A DNA stretch of 64,000 bases. Origin: Pseudomonas proteolytica. Lineage in GTDB: Bacteria > Pseudomonadota > Gammaproteobacteria > Pseudomonadales > Pseudomonadaceae. The stretch lies in contig NZ_VFEV01000002.1 in assembly GCF_007858275.1 (NCBI RefSeq), positions 124,001 through 188,000 of the forward strand, read 5' to 3'. A program made the position numbers and the translations under genes. Shown piece by piece: positions 1 through 8,762 of this stretch. The notes beneath the pieces were generated by a model that had not been told where the DNA came from, did not search any database, and saw only the letters and a program-made list of their open reading frames with translations. How positions within the stretch are numbered: the first letter of the stretch is position 1; each line of letters starts with the position of its first letter.

Positions 1-2
1 CC

Positions 3-2810
3 GAGCGCCAGACCATCCTGCGCCGCTGGAGCGCAGGCGGAGCAAGCATGCCTGGTCAGCATCCGTTGCATTTCAGCGTCAGTGAGCAGCGGTGGTTGGA
101 CAAGAACCCACGGTTGCGGGTGGCGATTGATGAAGGCTTCCTGCCAATGTCGTTCTACGGCGCCGACGGCGAATTTCGTGGTATCAGCGCCGACGTCCTG
201 GCCAAGGTGGCCCTGCGCACCGGCTTGAAGTTTGATATCCAGCGGGTGAGTTCGGTGCGCGAGATGATCGACTCCCTCACCAGCAACGAGGCTGACCTGC
301 TGATCACCATTACCCCAAGCGAACAGCGCGAAGCGGTCCTGCGCTTTACCCGCCCGTACCTGGCCACGCCGTTTGTACTGGTCAGTCGTACCACGGCCGG
401 CAGCCCCAGTACCCTGGACGATATGCATGGCAAGCGACTGGCGGTCATCAGCGGCGACTCCAGCCGCGACATGCTAACCGAGCAATACCCGGGTATCCGC
501 CTGGTGGATGCCGACAGCGCCCATGACGCGATGGAGAAAGTCGCCAATGGCGAGGCTGATGCAGCGGTCAACTCGCTGATCACCGCACGCTATATGATTT
601 CACGGCAATACCGCGATCGCTTGCGTATCACCAGCACCGTGGGCGTTACCAACTCGCGCATGGCCTTTGCTACGGCCCGCGGCTCGCTGGAACTGTTCTC
701 TATCCTGGACAAAGCGCTGCTCAGCATCGCCCCCGAGGAAATGGACGAACTGACTAATCGCTGGCGCAGCGAGGTGGTGGTGGGCGACAGCTATTGGCTG
801 CGCAACCGCAGCGCAATCATTCAGGGTTTCGTGATTGCCGCCGTGTTGCTGTTGATTGCCCTGGGCTGGATCGCTTACCTGCGGATGCTGATGCGCAAGC
901 GCAAGCAGGCCGAGCAGGCGTTGAGCGACCAGGTTGAGTTCATGCGGGTATTGATCAACGGCACACCGCACCCGATCTATGTGCGCGACCGCCAGGGCAA
1001 GCTGCTGATCTGTAACAGCGGTTACCTGGAAGTGTTCAACGTCGAGCGCGAGCAGGTGATCGGCAAGACCGTATTGGACGGTGTACTGGGCGATCCGGAT
1101 GAGGCCGCGGCGTATCACCGTGACTACCTGCAGGTGATGGAAAGCGGCGAGGCGCAGTTGCAGGATCGCAGCTTGATCATGCCCGATGGCCGAGTACTGA
1201 CCATCTACCACTGGATGCTGCCGTACCGCAGCAGCACGGGCGAAGTCAGCGGCATGATCGCTGGCTGGATCGACATCAGCGAGCGCCAGCGTCTGCTGGA
1301 GGACGTCCACGCCGCCAACCGCGCCAAGACGACCTTCCTTGCGACAATGAGCCATGAAATCCGTACGCCGATGAACGCGGTGATCGGCATGCTCGAACTG
1401 GCGACAAAAAAGGCCGACCAGGGCGTGATGGATCGTTTTGCGATTGATGTCGCTTCAGGCGCGGCGCGTGGTTTGCTAGACCTGATCGGCGACATTCTTG
1501 ACATCGCCCGAATCGAGTCCGGGCGTTTGTCCCTGAACCCGGAGCGCGCCAACCTGCGGGAGTTGCTGGAATCGGTGGTGCGCATTTTTGAAGGCCTGGC
1601 GCGGCAGAAACAGCTGCAACTGCAACTGCAGCTGGACCTGGAGGCCGGCGTCAATTGCGATGTGCTGATCGATCCGCTGCGCTTCAAGCAGATCGTGTCC
1701 AACCTGCTGAGCAACGCCATCAAGTTCACCGCCCAGGGCCACGTGCGCTTGAGTGTTCGAGCCCAGGCAGGCAAGGAACAGTTGGCGTTGAGGTTACGGG
1801 TGGAGGACTCCGGTATCGGCATAGGCGAAGAGGACCAGAAGCGCCTGTTCAGCCCCTTTACGCAAGCCAGCAACAATGACCAGTCGGCGCGCAGCGGCTC
1901 GGGCCTGGGCTTAGTCATCAGCCGCACCCTCTGCGAAATGATGGGAGGGCACCTGACCCTCGACAGCGCATTGGGTGAAGGCACTCGCATCGACGTCAGG
2001 CTTGACCTGACCACGCTTGAGCCGTTGGCCGACGTTACCCCGGTCGAGGATGAGCCGGCAGTAACGAGCCCCGCTTTGAGCATTCTGGTTATTGATGACT
2101 ACCCGGCCAACCGCCAGTTGCTCACCCAGCAACTCAATTACCTGGGGCACCGGGTCGAGGACGCCGAAGATGGTGCCCACGGATTGCGGGCCTGGCGTAA
2201 CGGGCAGTTCGATGTGGTGATCACCGACTGCAATATGCCGCTGATGAACGGCTACGAATTGGCGAGGGCTATCCGGGCCGAAGAAACTGCCCGCGGCGTA
2301 CCGCCGAGTCTGATTCTGGGGTTTACCGCCAATGCACAGCCGGAAGAGAAGGGCCGGTGCCTGGCCGCCGGCATGGATGACTGCCTGTTCAAGCCCATCA
2401 GCCTCAAGGACTTGAGCGCACGCTTGGCCGGCCTGGCGACGGAGCAGGGGAGTGCTCCCCCCGGATGTTCCACAGATGACGATATCGACCTGACCAGCGT
2501 TGAGCATCTGGCCGGCGGCAACATTGCTTCGATCAAAAGCCTGTTGGGCGACCTGGCCGCCAGCAATGAACAGGACATGGCGCGCTTGATGCAGTTGTTT
2601 ACTCGACACGACTTGCAAGGCCTTGCCGACCTGGCTCACCGGGTCAAGGGCGGCGCACGAATCATCAAGGCCCAGGGGCTGATTCGCTGCTGTGAAGACC
2701 TAGAGAACGCCTGCAACGGGCTGGAATCTGCGCAATTGACCGAGGCGGTGGATGCGCTGCATCAACAGATGGAACACCTCGGCGAGCGATTGGAGCGCTA
2801 TCTGGCCTGA
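3..2810 (+). CDS. BvgS-like hybrid sensor histidine kinase (5' end outside window)
   Basis: The reading frame is already open at the left edge, so this is the C-terminal part of a longer inner-membrane kinase. Counting from the first internal Met (base 48), a periplasmic type 3 solute-binding (Venus flytrap) domain spans about 15-245. A transmembrane helix follows at about 258-283 (IIQGFVIAAVLLLIALGWIA), then a PAS domain at 295-415. The HisKA box MSHEIRTPMN has its phospho-His near 436, followed by an ATPase domain with DSGIGI and GSGLGL. A receiver domain (Asp near 727, ITDCNMPLMNG) and an HPt domain (LAHRVKGGAR, His near 864) complete the phosphorelay. This is the BvgS/EvgS/RocS order. No DNA-binding partner regulator is visible downstream, so it is probably upstream of the window. 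The kinase sits just before a fimbrial operon, which it may control. Confidence 0.93.
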   Translation, partial: ERQTILRRWSAGGASMPGQHPLHFSVSEQRWLDKNPRLRVAIDEGFLPMSFYGADGEFRGISADVLAKVALRTGLKFDIQRVSSVREMIDSLTSNEADLLITITPSEQREAVLRFTRPYLATPFVLVSRTTAGSPSTLDDMHGKRLAVISGDSSRDMLTEQYPGIRLVDADSAHDAMEKVANGEADAAVNSLITARYMISRQYRDRLRITSTVGVTNSRMAFATARGSLELFSILDKALLSIAPEEMDELTNRWRSEVVVGDSYWLRNRSAIIQGFVIAAVLLLIALGWIAYLRMLMRKRKQAEQALSDQVEFMRVLINGTPHPIYVRDRQGKLLICNSGYLEVFNVEREQVIGKTVLDGVLGDPDEAAAYHRDYLQVMESGEAQLQDRSLIMPDGRVLTIYHWMLPYRSSTGEVSGMIAGWIDISERQRLLEDVHAANRAKTTFLATMSHEIRTPMNAVIGMLELATKKADQGVMDRFAIDVASGAARGLLDLIGDILDIARIESGRLSLNPERANLRELLESVVRIFEGLARQKQLQLQLQLDLEAGVNCDVLIDPLRFKQIVSNLLSNAIKFTAQGHVRLSVRAQAGKEQLALRLRVEDSGIGIGEEDQKRLFSPFTQASNNDQSARSGSGLGLVISRTLCEMMGGHLTLDSALGEGTRIDVRLDLTTLEPLADVTPVEDEPAVTSPALSILVIDDYPANRQLLTQQLNYLGHRVEDAEDGAHGLRAWRNGQFDVVITDCNMPLMNGYELARAIRAEETARGVPPSLILGFTANAQPEEKGRCLAAGMDDCLFKPISLKDLSARLAGLATEQGSAPPGCSTDDDIDLTSVEHLAGGNIASIKSLLGDLAASNEQDMARLMQLFTRHDLQGLADLAHRVKGGARIIKAQGLIRCCEDLENACNGLESAQLTEAVDALHQQMEHLGERLERYLA

Positions 2811-2817
2811 GCTATCG

Positions 2818-2833
2818 GTAGGAAATTTCCTAC
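2818..2833. promoter_or_regulatory. Perfect 16-bp palindrome, candidate BvgA/RcsB-type operator
   Basis: The sequence GTAGGAAATTTCCTAC is a perfect palindrome just after the kinase stop codon and about 150 bases before the pilin start. It is made of two abutting inverted heptads, TAGGAAA and TTTCCTA. This is the arrangement known for BvgA-type sites and resembles Rcs boxes bound by NarL/FixJ-family regulators. The assignment to a partner of the upstream kinase is inference. Confidence 0.55.
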
Positions 2834-2936
2834 AAGAACGCGGCACCGTTCGTACGTAGTCCACTCCCCCCAACACCGATACTGAGCCTCGTTGAACGGC
2901 CCTACCGACCAAGCGGACCGGGCCCTGCAACCTGAT

Positions 2937-2956
2937 TGAAGCCCAACCGGGCTTCA
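2937..2956. other. Hairpin in the pilin leader region
   Basis: An 8-bp perfect stem (TGAAGCCC / GGGCTTCA) with a 4-base loop ends 27 bases before the pilin start codon. No T-run follows, so it does not look like a terminator. It may be a leader hairpin that influences stability or translation of the pilin mRNA. Confidence 0.4.
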
Positions 2957-2983
2957 GACTTTCCTCAATATCTGGATTACGTT

Positions 2984-3532
2984 ATGAACAAGTTTGCGCT
3001 CAAAGGTCTGTTTGCCGCTGTCGTCCTCGCTGCTGCTTCCCAAGCTGCCATGGCCGCTGACGGTGAAATCAACTTCGTCGGCAGCGTGACCGACAACACC
3101 TGCCCAGTGGTCGTGACTGACCTGAACGGTTCGGCCGGTGCCGGCGATGTGGGCCTGGGCGATGTGCCTGCCACCTCCCTGGCGACCGTCGGTGCTATTG
3201 CCGGTGGCGGCGCGTTCACCCTGACCATCGACACCACTGCTCCTGGTTGCAGCGTTACCGGCAAGAGCGCCGTGGTCAAGTTCCTGTCCCTGAGCGGCAC
3301 TGCCGGTGCCAGCGGCCAGTGGATCGGCATCAGCCCGGACGCCGGTCACGCCACCAACGTTGCGGTACAGATCAAGGACGCCACCGACAAGGACGTGCAA
3401 CTGGGCCTGGAATCGGCTCCGTACCTGGACCTGACCCAACCGTTGCGCTTCACCGCCAACTACATCGCCACCGGCACTGCGACTTCCGGTCCGGCCAACG
3501 CCAAGGCTGCGTTCACCGTCGAGTACCAGTAA
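2984..3532 (+). CDS. Type 1 family major fimbrial subunit (CupA1/FimA-like pilin)
   Basis: This encodes a 182-aa exported pilin for a chaperone/usher fimbria. The start at 2984 gives a clean signal peptide (MNKFALKGLFAAVVLAAASQAAMA, cleavage before ADGEINF); an upstream in-frame ATG at 2936 would add an unlikely leader. The mature protein starts with the typical GEINFVGSVTDNTC pattern. It has the two cysteines that form the pilin disulfide and ends FTVEYQ, with the penultimate Tyr of the beta-zipper family. It is the first gene of a pilin-chaperone-usher-adhesin operon. It would be secreted to the periplasm, capped by the chaperone at 3608 and polymerised through the usher at 4400. Confidence 0.93.
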   Translation: MNKFALKGLFAAVVLAAASQAAMAADGEINFVGSVTDNTCPVVVTDLNGSAGAGDVGLGDVPATSLATVGAIAGGGAFTLTIDTTAPGCSVTGKSAVVKFLSLSGTAGASGQWIGISPDAGHATNVAVQIKDATDKDVQLGLESAPYLDLTQPLRFTANYIATGTATSGPANAKAAFTVEYQ

Positions 3533-3607
3533 GCCCTGTTGATGCGCCGCTGCAGCGTTGATGCGCGCAGCGGCCATCCCCTCGCTCACGGCAAGAGGAT
3601 GATCGAA

Positions 3608-4336
3608 ATGAGCGTTTCCCCCTTCAAGAAAGCATCGGCTCTGGCACTGTTGCTCAGTGCGGCACTGCTCAGCACGGCCAGCCAGGCCGGCGTGATGCTC
3701 GGCGGCACGCGGATCGTGTTTGACGGCAACAAGCGTGACGCAGCGATCACCGTCAGCAACACCACGGCGCAGCCGTACATGGTGCAGACCTGGGTCAACA
3801 CCGAAGCCGATGACATGACCACCGCCACGCCCTTCGTGTCCACGCCACCGCTGTTCCGCCTGGACCCGCGCAAAGAGCAAATGGTGCGTATCCAGAAAGT
3901 CGCCGGCAACCTGCCGACCGACCGTGAATCGGTGTTCTATTTCAACGCCCAGGAAATTCCGGTCGCCAGCGAAGGCAATGCCAATACGCTGAAGATCGCC
4001 ATGCGCACCCGCGTCAAATTGTTCTATCGCCCAGCCGGACTCAAGGGCAATGCGATGCAAGCGCCGTCGAAACTGACCTGGAGCCTTACGCAGGAACAGG
4101 GTAAGGCAGTGCTGGTGGTCAGCAATCCGTCGCCGTTCCACATCTCGTTTATTGGTGTGACCGCAAAGTCCGCAGGGCAGAGCGTCGAGGTCAACGAGCC
4201 AACGATGGTCGCGCCGATGAGCAGCCAGCGTTATCCGCTGCCGGGTTTCAAAGGCACCACGGGTGAGGTGGTGTTCTCGGCCATCAACGACTACGGCGGC
4301 TACAGCGAGCCGCAGACCGTGCCACTGAACCGCTGA
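3608..4336 (+). CDS. Periplasmic fimbrial chaperone (PapD/CupA2-like)
   Basis: This encodes a 242-aa PapD-like chaperone. The second ATG (3608) is preferred because AAGAGG lies 9 bases upstream of it, whereas the ATG at 3599 abuts that sequence. After a signal peptide ending SQA, the mature N-terminus reads GVMLGGTRIVFDGNKRDAAITVSNTT, the usual first immunoglobulin-like strand with the conserved Arg of the subunit-binding cleft. RKEQMVRIQK and the alternating hydrophobic segment ESVFYFNAQEIP are the G1 donor-strand region. The second domain runs from about 145 to the end. Its role is to fold pilin subunits and deliver them to the usher. Confidence 0.94.
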   Translation: MSVSPFKKASALALLLSAALLSTASQAGVMLGGTRIVFDGNKRDAAITVSNTTAQPYMVQTWVNTEADDMTTATPFVSTPPLFRLDPRKEQMVRIQKVAGNLPTDRESVFYFNAQEIPVASEGNANTLKIAMRTRVKLFYRPAGLKGNAMQAPSKLTWSLTQEQGKAVLVVSNPSPFHISFIGVTAKSAGQSVEVNEPTMVAPMSSQRYPLPGFKGTTGEVVFSAINDYGGYSEPQTVPLNR

Positions 4337-4399
4337 TTCCTTTTCTTTCTGTAGATGTTTGCGCGTGCCACGGCTGTGGCGCGGCGGCCGGGTATTGCC

Positions 4400-6898
4400 A
4401 TGCGAATCGATAACTCCTTCAGCTTTAGTCGTTTGCCCTTGTGGGTCGCCGTGGCGGCCGCCTGTGCCGGTGAGCTGGCCCTGGCCGGTGAGCCCGCCAA
4501 GTTCGATGCCAGTTTCATGCATTCGTTTGGCGGCACCGGTGCCGGTCCCAACCTCGACCTGGATGCGGTGGCGAACAGCGGCAGCATCGGCCCCGGAACT
4601 TACCCGGTACTGATTCGCTTGAACCAGAGCTTTTTCGACCGCCGTGACATGACCTTCATCAAGGATGAGCAGGGCAGCGATGTGCGTGTATGCCTGTCCG
4701 AAGCCTTTCTCAGGGAGCTGGGTGTGAAGCTGGATGCATTTAAAGTGCCCGGCGAAACGCTGCCCGCGTGCATCGACCTGGCGGCGCTGATTGAAGGCGC
4801 CTCGGTGACCTTCAACGCCAACTATCTGGCCCTGGATATCAGCGTGCCGCAGATCGCCCTGACCCGGGATGCGGCCGGCTACGTGGCGCCCTCGGAATGG
4901 GACCGTGGCATCAATGCCGCGATGCTCAACTACCAGTTTTCCGCCGCGCAAACCAACAGCGACGCCCGCGGCACCGGCAACCAATACAACCTGTATGCAA
5001 CGGGTGGTTTTAACCTCGGCGACTGGCGTTTTCGCTCCAGCTCATCGTTTCGCCAGGACGATGAAGGTGGCCGCCAGTGGCAGCGCAGCAATACCTATGC
5101 GCAGAGGGACATCACGCCACTGAAGGCCACGCTGACGATGGGCGAGAGCTTCACACCCGGTGACGTGTTCGACAGCGTGCCGTTTCGCGGCGTGCAACTG
5201 GCGTCGGACATGGGCATGTTGCCGGACTCGATGCAGGGCTACGCCCCAGTGATCCGCGGCATCGCCGAAACCCAGGCCAAGGTCGAAGTACGCCAGAACG
5301 GCTACTCGCTGTACACCACCTACGTGGCGCCGGGCGCCTTTGAGATCAACGACCTCAACGCCGCCTCGGGCAGCGGCGACCTGGAAGTGATCATCACCGA
5401 AGCCGATGGCCGCGAACGCCGCTTCACCCAGCCATACGCGACCCTGGCCAACATGCTGCGGGAAAATACCTGGCGCTACAGTGCGACGGTGGGCGAGTAC
5501 AACTCGGCCAACGGTGGCGAGCGGCCGATGTTTACCCAGGCGTCGCTGGCCTATGGCTTGCCGTTCGACCTGACGCTGTACGGTGGCTTTTTGGGGGCAG
5601 ATTTTTACCGTGCCGGTGTGGTGGGCGTGGGCAAGAGCCTGGGCAGCATCGGCGCCGTGTCGATCGACGTCACCCAGGCCCAGACTGACGTGCCCAAGGC
5701 CGTCACAACCAAAGGCGAAAGCAAAAAAGGCCAGAGCATCGGCCTGCGCTACGGCAAGGCATTTGAAAGCGGTACCTCGGTGCGCTTCGCCGGTTACCGC
5801 TATTCCACCGAAGGCTATCGCGACTTCAGCGAAGCCGTGGATTTGCAGCAACCCAACGACTACAGCCAGTTCTCCAAGCGCAGCAAGGTCGAGGCCAGCG
5901 TCAACCAGGCCCTGGACAACTACGGCTCGCTGTACTTGAACCTGAGCAAGCAGAACTACTGGGGCTCCTCCCGGGAAGACAAGCAGATGCAGCTGGGTTT
6001 CAACACCCAGTACAAGGGCGTGACTTATGGTGTGTACGCCAGCAAGACCCTCACTGACAACTTCGGCGAGAACAACCAGGTGGTGTTTACCGTGTCCATG
6101 CCCCTGGGACAAACCCGCAGTACCGGCACGTTCAGCGTTACCCGCAACAACGACGGCAGCCTGGATCAACGGGCCGGCCTCAGCGGCCGCGATGGCAACC
6201 TGAACTACAACGTCAACGCCAACCGCGTGGAAAACCCCGGCAACAACGGTTCGGCTCTGCTCGGCTACCGCGCACCGTTTGCCCAGTTGGGCGCTGGTGT
6301 GAGCGTCGGCTCGGGCTACCGGCAGACGTCGGTCAGCGCGGCGGGCTCGGTGCTGGCCCATGCCGACGGCGTCGAGTTCGGCCAGACCCTGGGCGAGACC
6401 GTGGCGCTGGTGGAGGTCAAGGACACGCCGAAGGTCGGCCTGCTGAATGCCCCGGGCACCCTGACCAACGACAAGGGTTACGCCCTGGTGCCGTACGTCA
6501 CGCCGTATCGCAAGAACCGCGTGGCCGTGGACACCAGCGAGCTGGAAACCAACGTCGATATCGCCGAAGGCGTGACCAACGTGGTGCCGCGTCGCGGTGC
6601 GGTGGTCAAGGCGGTATTCGCCGCCAGCCGTTCGGAAAAAATACTGCTCAACGTACGGCTGCAGGACGGCTCGCTTTTACCTTTCGGCACCACCGTGCAG
6701 GACGACCAGGGCGCCAGCGTCGGCGTGGTCGGCCAGGCCGGGCAAGTGCTGCTGTCGGCCAGCAAGGGCACGACCTACACGATGAAGTGGGGCGGCAAGG
6801 CTGCCCAGCAATGTGAAATCAATTTGGATATCAACAGCACGCCAGCCACCGACGGTTACCGGCTGATGGATGCTATTTGCAGAGAACCTCGTCCATGA
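4400..6898 (+). CDS. Outer-membrane fimbrial usher (FimD/CupA3 family)
   Basis: This encodes an usher of about 832 aa from Met 4400; an in-frame ATG at 4355 would add 15 residues before the signal peptide. After the signal (ending LALAGEPAKF) come an N-terminal chaperone-binding domain and the family motif DSVPFRGVQLASDMGMLPDSMQGYAPVIRG. The plug/barrel region follows (VEVRQNGYSLYTTYVAPGAFEINDLN), then the barrel and C-terminal beta domains (GAVVKAVF, PFGTTVQDDQGASVGVVGQAGQVLL). The single C-terminal Cys near QQCEINLDI is unpaired in what I see; many ushers have a pair. The stop overlaps the start of the adhesin gene (ATGA), so the two are translationally coupled. Confidence 0.95.
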   Translation: MRIDNSFSFSRLPLWVAVAAACAGELALAGEPAKFDASFMHSFGGTGAGPNLDLDAVANSGSIGPGTYPVLIRLNQSFFDRRDMTFIKDEQGSDVRVCLSEAFLRELGVKLDAFKVPGETLPACIDLAALIEGASVTFNANYLALDISVPQIALTRDAAGYVAPSEWDRGINAAMLNYQFSAAQTNSDARGTGNQYNLYATGGFNLGDWRFRSSSSFRQDDEGGRQWQRSNTYAQRDITPLKATLTMGESFTPGDVFDSVPFRGVQLASDMGMLPDSMQGYAPVIRGIAETQAKVEVRQNGYSLYTTYVAPGAFEINDLNAASGSGDLEVIITEADGRERRFTQPYATLANMLRENTWRYSATVGEYNSANGGERPMFTQASLAYGLPFDLTLYGGFLGADFYRAGVVGVGKSLGSIGAVSIDVTQAQTDVPKAVTTKGESKKGQSIGLRYGKAFESGTSVRFAGYRYSTEGYRDFSEAVDLQQPNDYSQFSKRSKVEASVNQALDNYGSLYLNLSKQNYWGSSREDKQMQLGFNTQYKGVTYGVYASKTLTDNFGENNQVVFTVSMPLGQTRSTGTFSVTRNNDGSLDQRAGLSGRDGNLNYNVNANRVENPGNNGSALLGYRAPFAQLGAGVSVGSGYRQTSVSAAGSVLAHADGVEFGQTLGETVALVEVKDTPKVGLLNAPGTLTNDKGYALVPYVTPYRKNRVAVDTSELETNVDIAEGVTNVVPRRGAVVKAVFAASRSEKILLNVRLQDGSLLPFGTTVQDDQGASVGVVGQAGQVLLSASKGTTYTMKWGGKAAQQCEINLDINSTPATDGYRLMDAICREPRP

Positions 6899-8001
6899 AA
6901 ACTTTTAGTGTTGCGTCCTCGGCCCCAGCCTTGGTTTTGCCCACTCGTCATGTCTGGAAGAAACGCTTGATGCTGAGTGCGCTGGCAGTGCTGCCAGTGG
7001 CTATTTCGCAGATGGCTGCAGCTGACTGTACTTCCACCGATGCGACCCAGAGCATTCATGCGGTGGGCGACCTGTTCATCCCTCAGGACGCCCCGGTGGG
7101 ATCGACCATTGGCTTGGTCAAGTACACCCGGTTTCCTATCATCAACTGTACAACGACTACCCCGTTTTCAATCCAGTCCACCATGCTGACTGCCAAGGCA
7201 CCTACGGTCACCGCAGCCATTGGCTCGGCTCAAGGCAGCCAGCTCTACGCGACTAACGTTCCTGGCATCGGGGTAGGGGTTGTCAACGAGACACGCCCCA
7301 GCTACCTGTGTTTGACCTCCGGTAGCTGGTACTTTCCGCTCGCATTCAACGGCTGCAATACCGGTGGGTTTAGCGCGAACACCAACAATAGCCTGATCCT
7401 GATCAAAACCGGACCTATCCCGGCGGGAATCAACGATTTCGGCAACTTGCAGGTGTACACCGTCGATATCAACAACAACGGCACCCCGTTCAACTGGATT
7501 GATGGTCGCCTGACCGGAACGGTGACCGTTGCCGGCTGCAGCATGCCCGCAGCCGTGGGCAATATCATCGACGTGCCCATGAAAAACTGGGAGAAGCGCG
7601 TCTTCAACGGCCCGGGCAGCGTCACGCCCACCGAAGGGTTCAACATCGCGCTCAACAACTGCGTGGCCGGGACCTATGCCGGGAATCCTACCTGGAACTA
7701 TTTCCGCGGCAACAACGCGAACATCCGTCTGGACGGCGCCAAGGGCTCGACGATTGTCGACGCCAGCCAAGGTGTGCTCGGCCTGAACAGCGAAGCCACC
7801 GCTACAGGCGTCGCCGTGCAAGTGCTGAAGCAGGATGGAACCCCGCTGCCACTGGGCGTCGACGTACCGATCATGCCGGTCCAGGACGGCAATACCACTT
7901 TGCAGTTTGGTGCGCGTTACATCCAGACCGCAGGCGACTCCACCGGGCCGCAGCCTGGCATCGCCAACGCCACTGCCAATTTCACCATTACCTACAAATA
8001 G
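6895..8001 (+). CDS. Fimbrial tip adhesin / minor subunit
   Basis: This encodes a 368-aa exported two-domain fimbrial protein. The start overlaps the usher stop by four bases. After an N-terminal signal region (KKRLMLSALAVLPVAISQMAAA) comes a receptor-binding-like domain of about 190 aa rich in Asn, Thr and Gly. A pilin domain begins near RLTGTVTVAGCSMPAAVG and ends ATANFTITYK, with the penultimate-Tyr pilin signature and a Cys pair (GCSMP, LNNCVAG). The length, operon position and two-domain order are those of tip adhesins such as FimH- or CupA6-type proteins. Ligand specificity cannot be told from sequence. Confidence 0.86.
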   Translation: MKTFSVASSAPALVLPTRHVWKKRLMLSALAVLPVAISQMAAADCTSTDATQSIHAVGDLFIPQDAPVGSTIGLVKYTRFPIINCTTTTPFSIQSTMLTAKAPTVTAAIGSAQGSQLYATNVPGIGVGVVNETRPSYLCLTSGSWYFPLAFNGCNTGGFSANTNNSLILIKTGPIPAGINDFGNLQVYTVDINNNGTPFNWIDGRLTGTVTVAGCSMPAAVGNIIDVPMKNWEKRVFNGPGSVTPTEGFNIALNNCVAGTYAGNPTWNYFRGNNANIRLDGAKGSTIVDASQGVLGLNSEATATGVAVQVLKQDGTPLPLGVDVPIMPVQDGNTTLQFGARYIQTAGDSTGPQPGIANATANFTITYK

Positions 8002-8011
8002 GAACGACCCC

Positions 8012-8698
8012 ATGCAACGTTTTACCCGTCGCTTCATGGCTGCATGCGTACTGTCCACCGTGGTTGCCAGCGGTGCAGCAATCGCCAACGATCACCCGAC
8101 CATCCGCGCCATGTCCGGTGCCGAGCAAATCACACAATTGCCGGCCGCCAAGACCGCGCTGATCGTGATCGACTTCCAGAACGAATACTTCACTGGGCGC
8201 ATGCCGATCCCGGACGGCGCCAGCGCACTGGCGAAAGCCCGTGAGCTGATCAAGTATGCCGATAACCACAAGATTCCGGTCTACCACGTGCAACACGTGT
8301 CGCCGGCTGGCGCTGCGGTATTTGCCATTGATGGCGAGACCGTGAAATTCCACAAGGATATGCAGCCGCGTCCTCAGGATCACGTCGTGCAAAAGAACAC
8401 CGTCAGCGTGTTCGCCAGCACTGACCTGGCCGCACAGCTGAGCAAGGCCGGGATCAATACGCTGATCATCAGCGGTCTGATGACCCACGCCTGTGTCGCC
8501 GGTGCAGCCCGTGATGCAGCGCCACTGGGCTTCAACGTAATCGTGGCGTCCGATGCGTCCGCCACCCGTGCGATCACCCGTCTCAATGGCCAGAGCGTCG
8601 ACAAGGACGCCTTGCATCAATCGGCACTGGCCGAAGTTGAAGACACCTTCGGCGACGTGATGACCACCGAGCAGATCATCAAGCTGCCCGTGCGCTAA
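8012..8698 (+). CDS. Exported isochorismatase-family cysteine hydrolase
   Basis: This encodes a 228-aa protein with an N-terminal signal peptide (MQRFTRRFMAACVLSTVVASGAAIA) followed by an isochorismatase-like fold. The catalytic triad candidates are Asp in LIVIDFQNEY, Lys in VQKNTVSVFAST and Cys in GLMTHACVAGAARDA. The family hydrolyses amides, ureas or vinyl ethers; the substrate here is unknown. Members are usually cytoplasmic, so the leader is unusual. The gene begins 10 bases after the adhesin stop and appears to be the last gene of the fimbrial operon. That suggests co-expression with the fimbria and a periplasmic job such as signal degradation or processing. Confidence 0.85.
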   Translation: MQRFTRRFMAACVLSTVVASGAAIANDHPTIRAMSGAEQITQLPAAKTALIVIDFQNEYFTGRMPIPDGASALAKARELIKYADNHKIPVYHVQHVSPAGAAVFAIDGETVKFHKDMQPRPQDHVVQKNTVSVFASTDLAAQLSKAGINTLIISGLMTHACVAGAARDAAPLGFNVIVASDASATRAITRLNGQSVDKDALHQSALAEVEDTFGDVMTTEQIIKLPVR

Positions 8699-8762
8699 GT
8701 CGCTGCAACCCGCCCGGCGTCACACCCGGGCGACCTTATTCCTTTCAGATGAGCCGACTTCA

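Noticed and set aside
2954..4984. A 676-codon minus-strand frame over the fimbrial genes.
   Set aside because: It is an antisense shadow in high-GC DNA; pilin, chaperone and usher on the plus strand have full family motifs. Other long antisense frames (for example 18410-20560, 34124-35857, 52967-54757) were rejected for the same reason.
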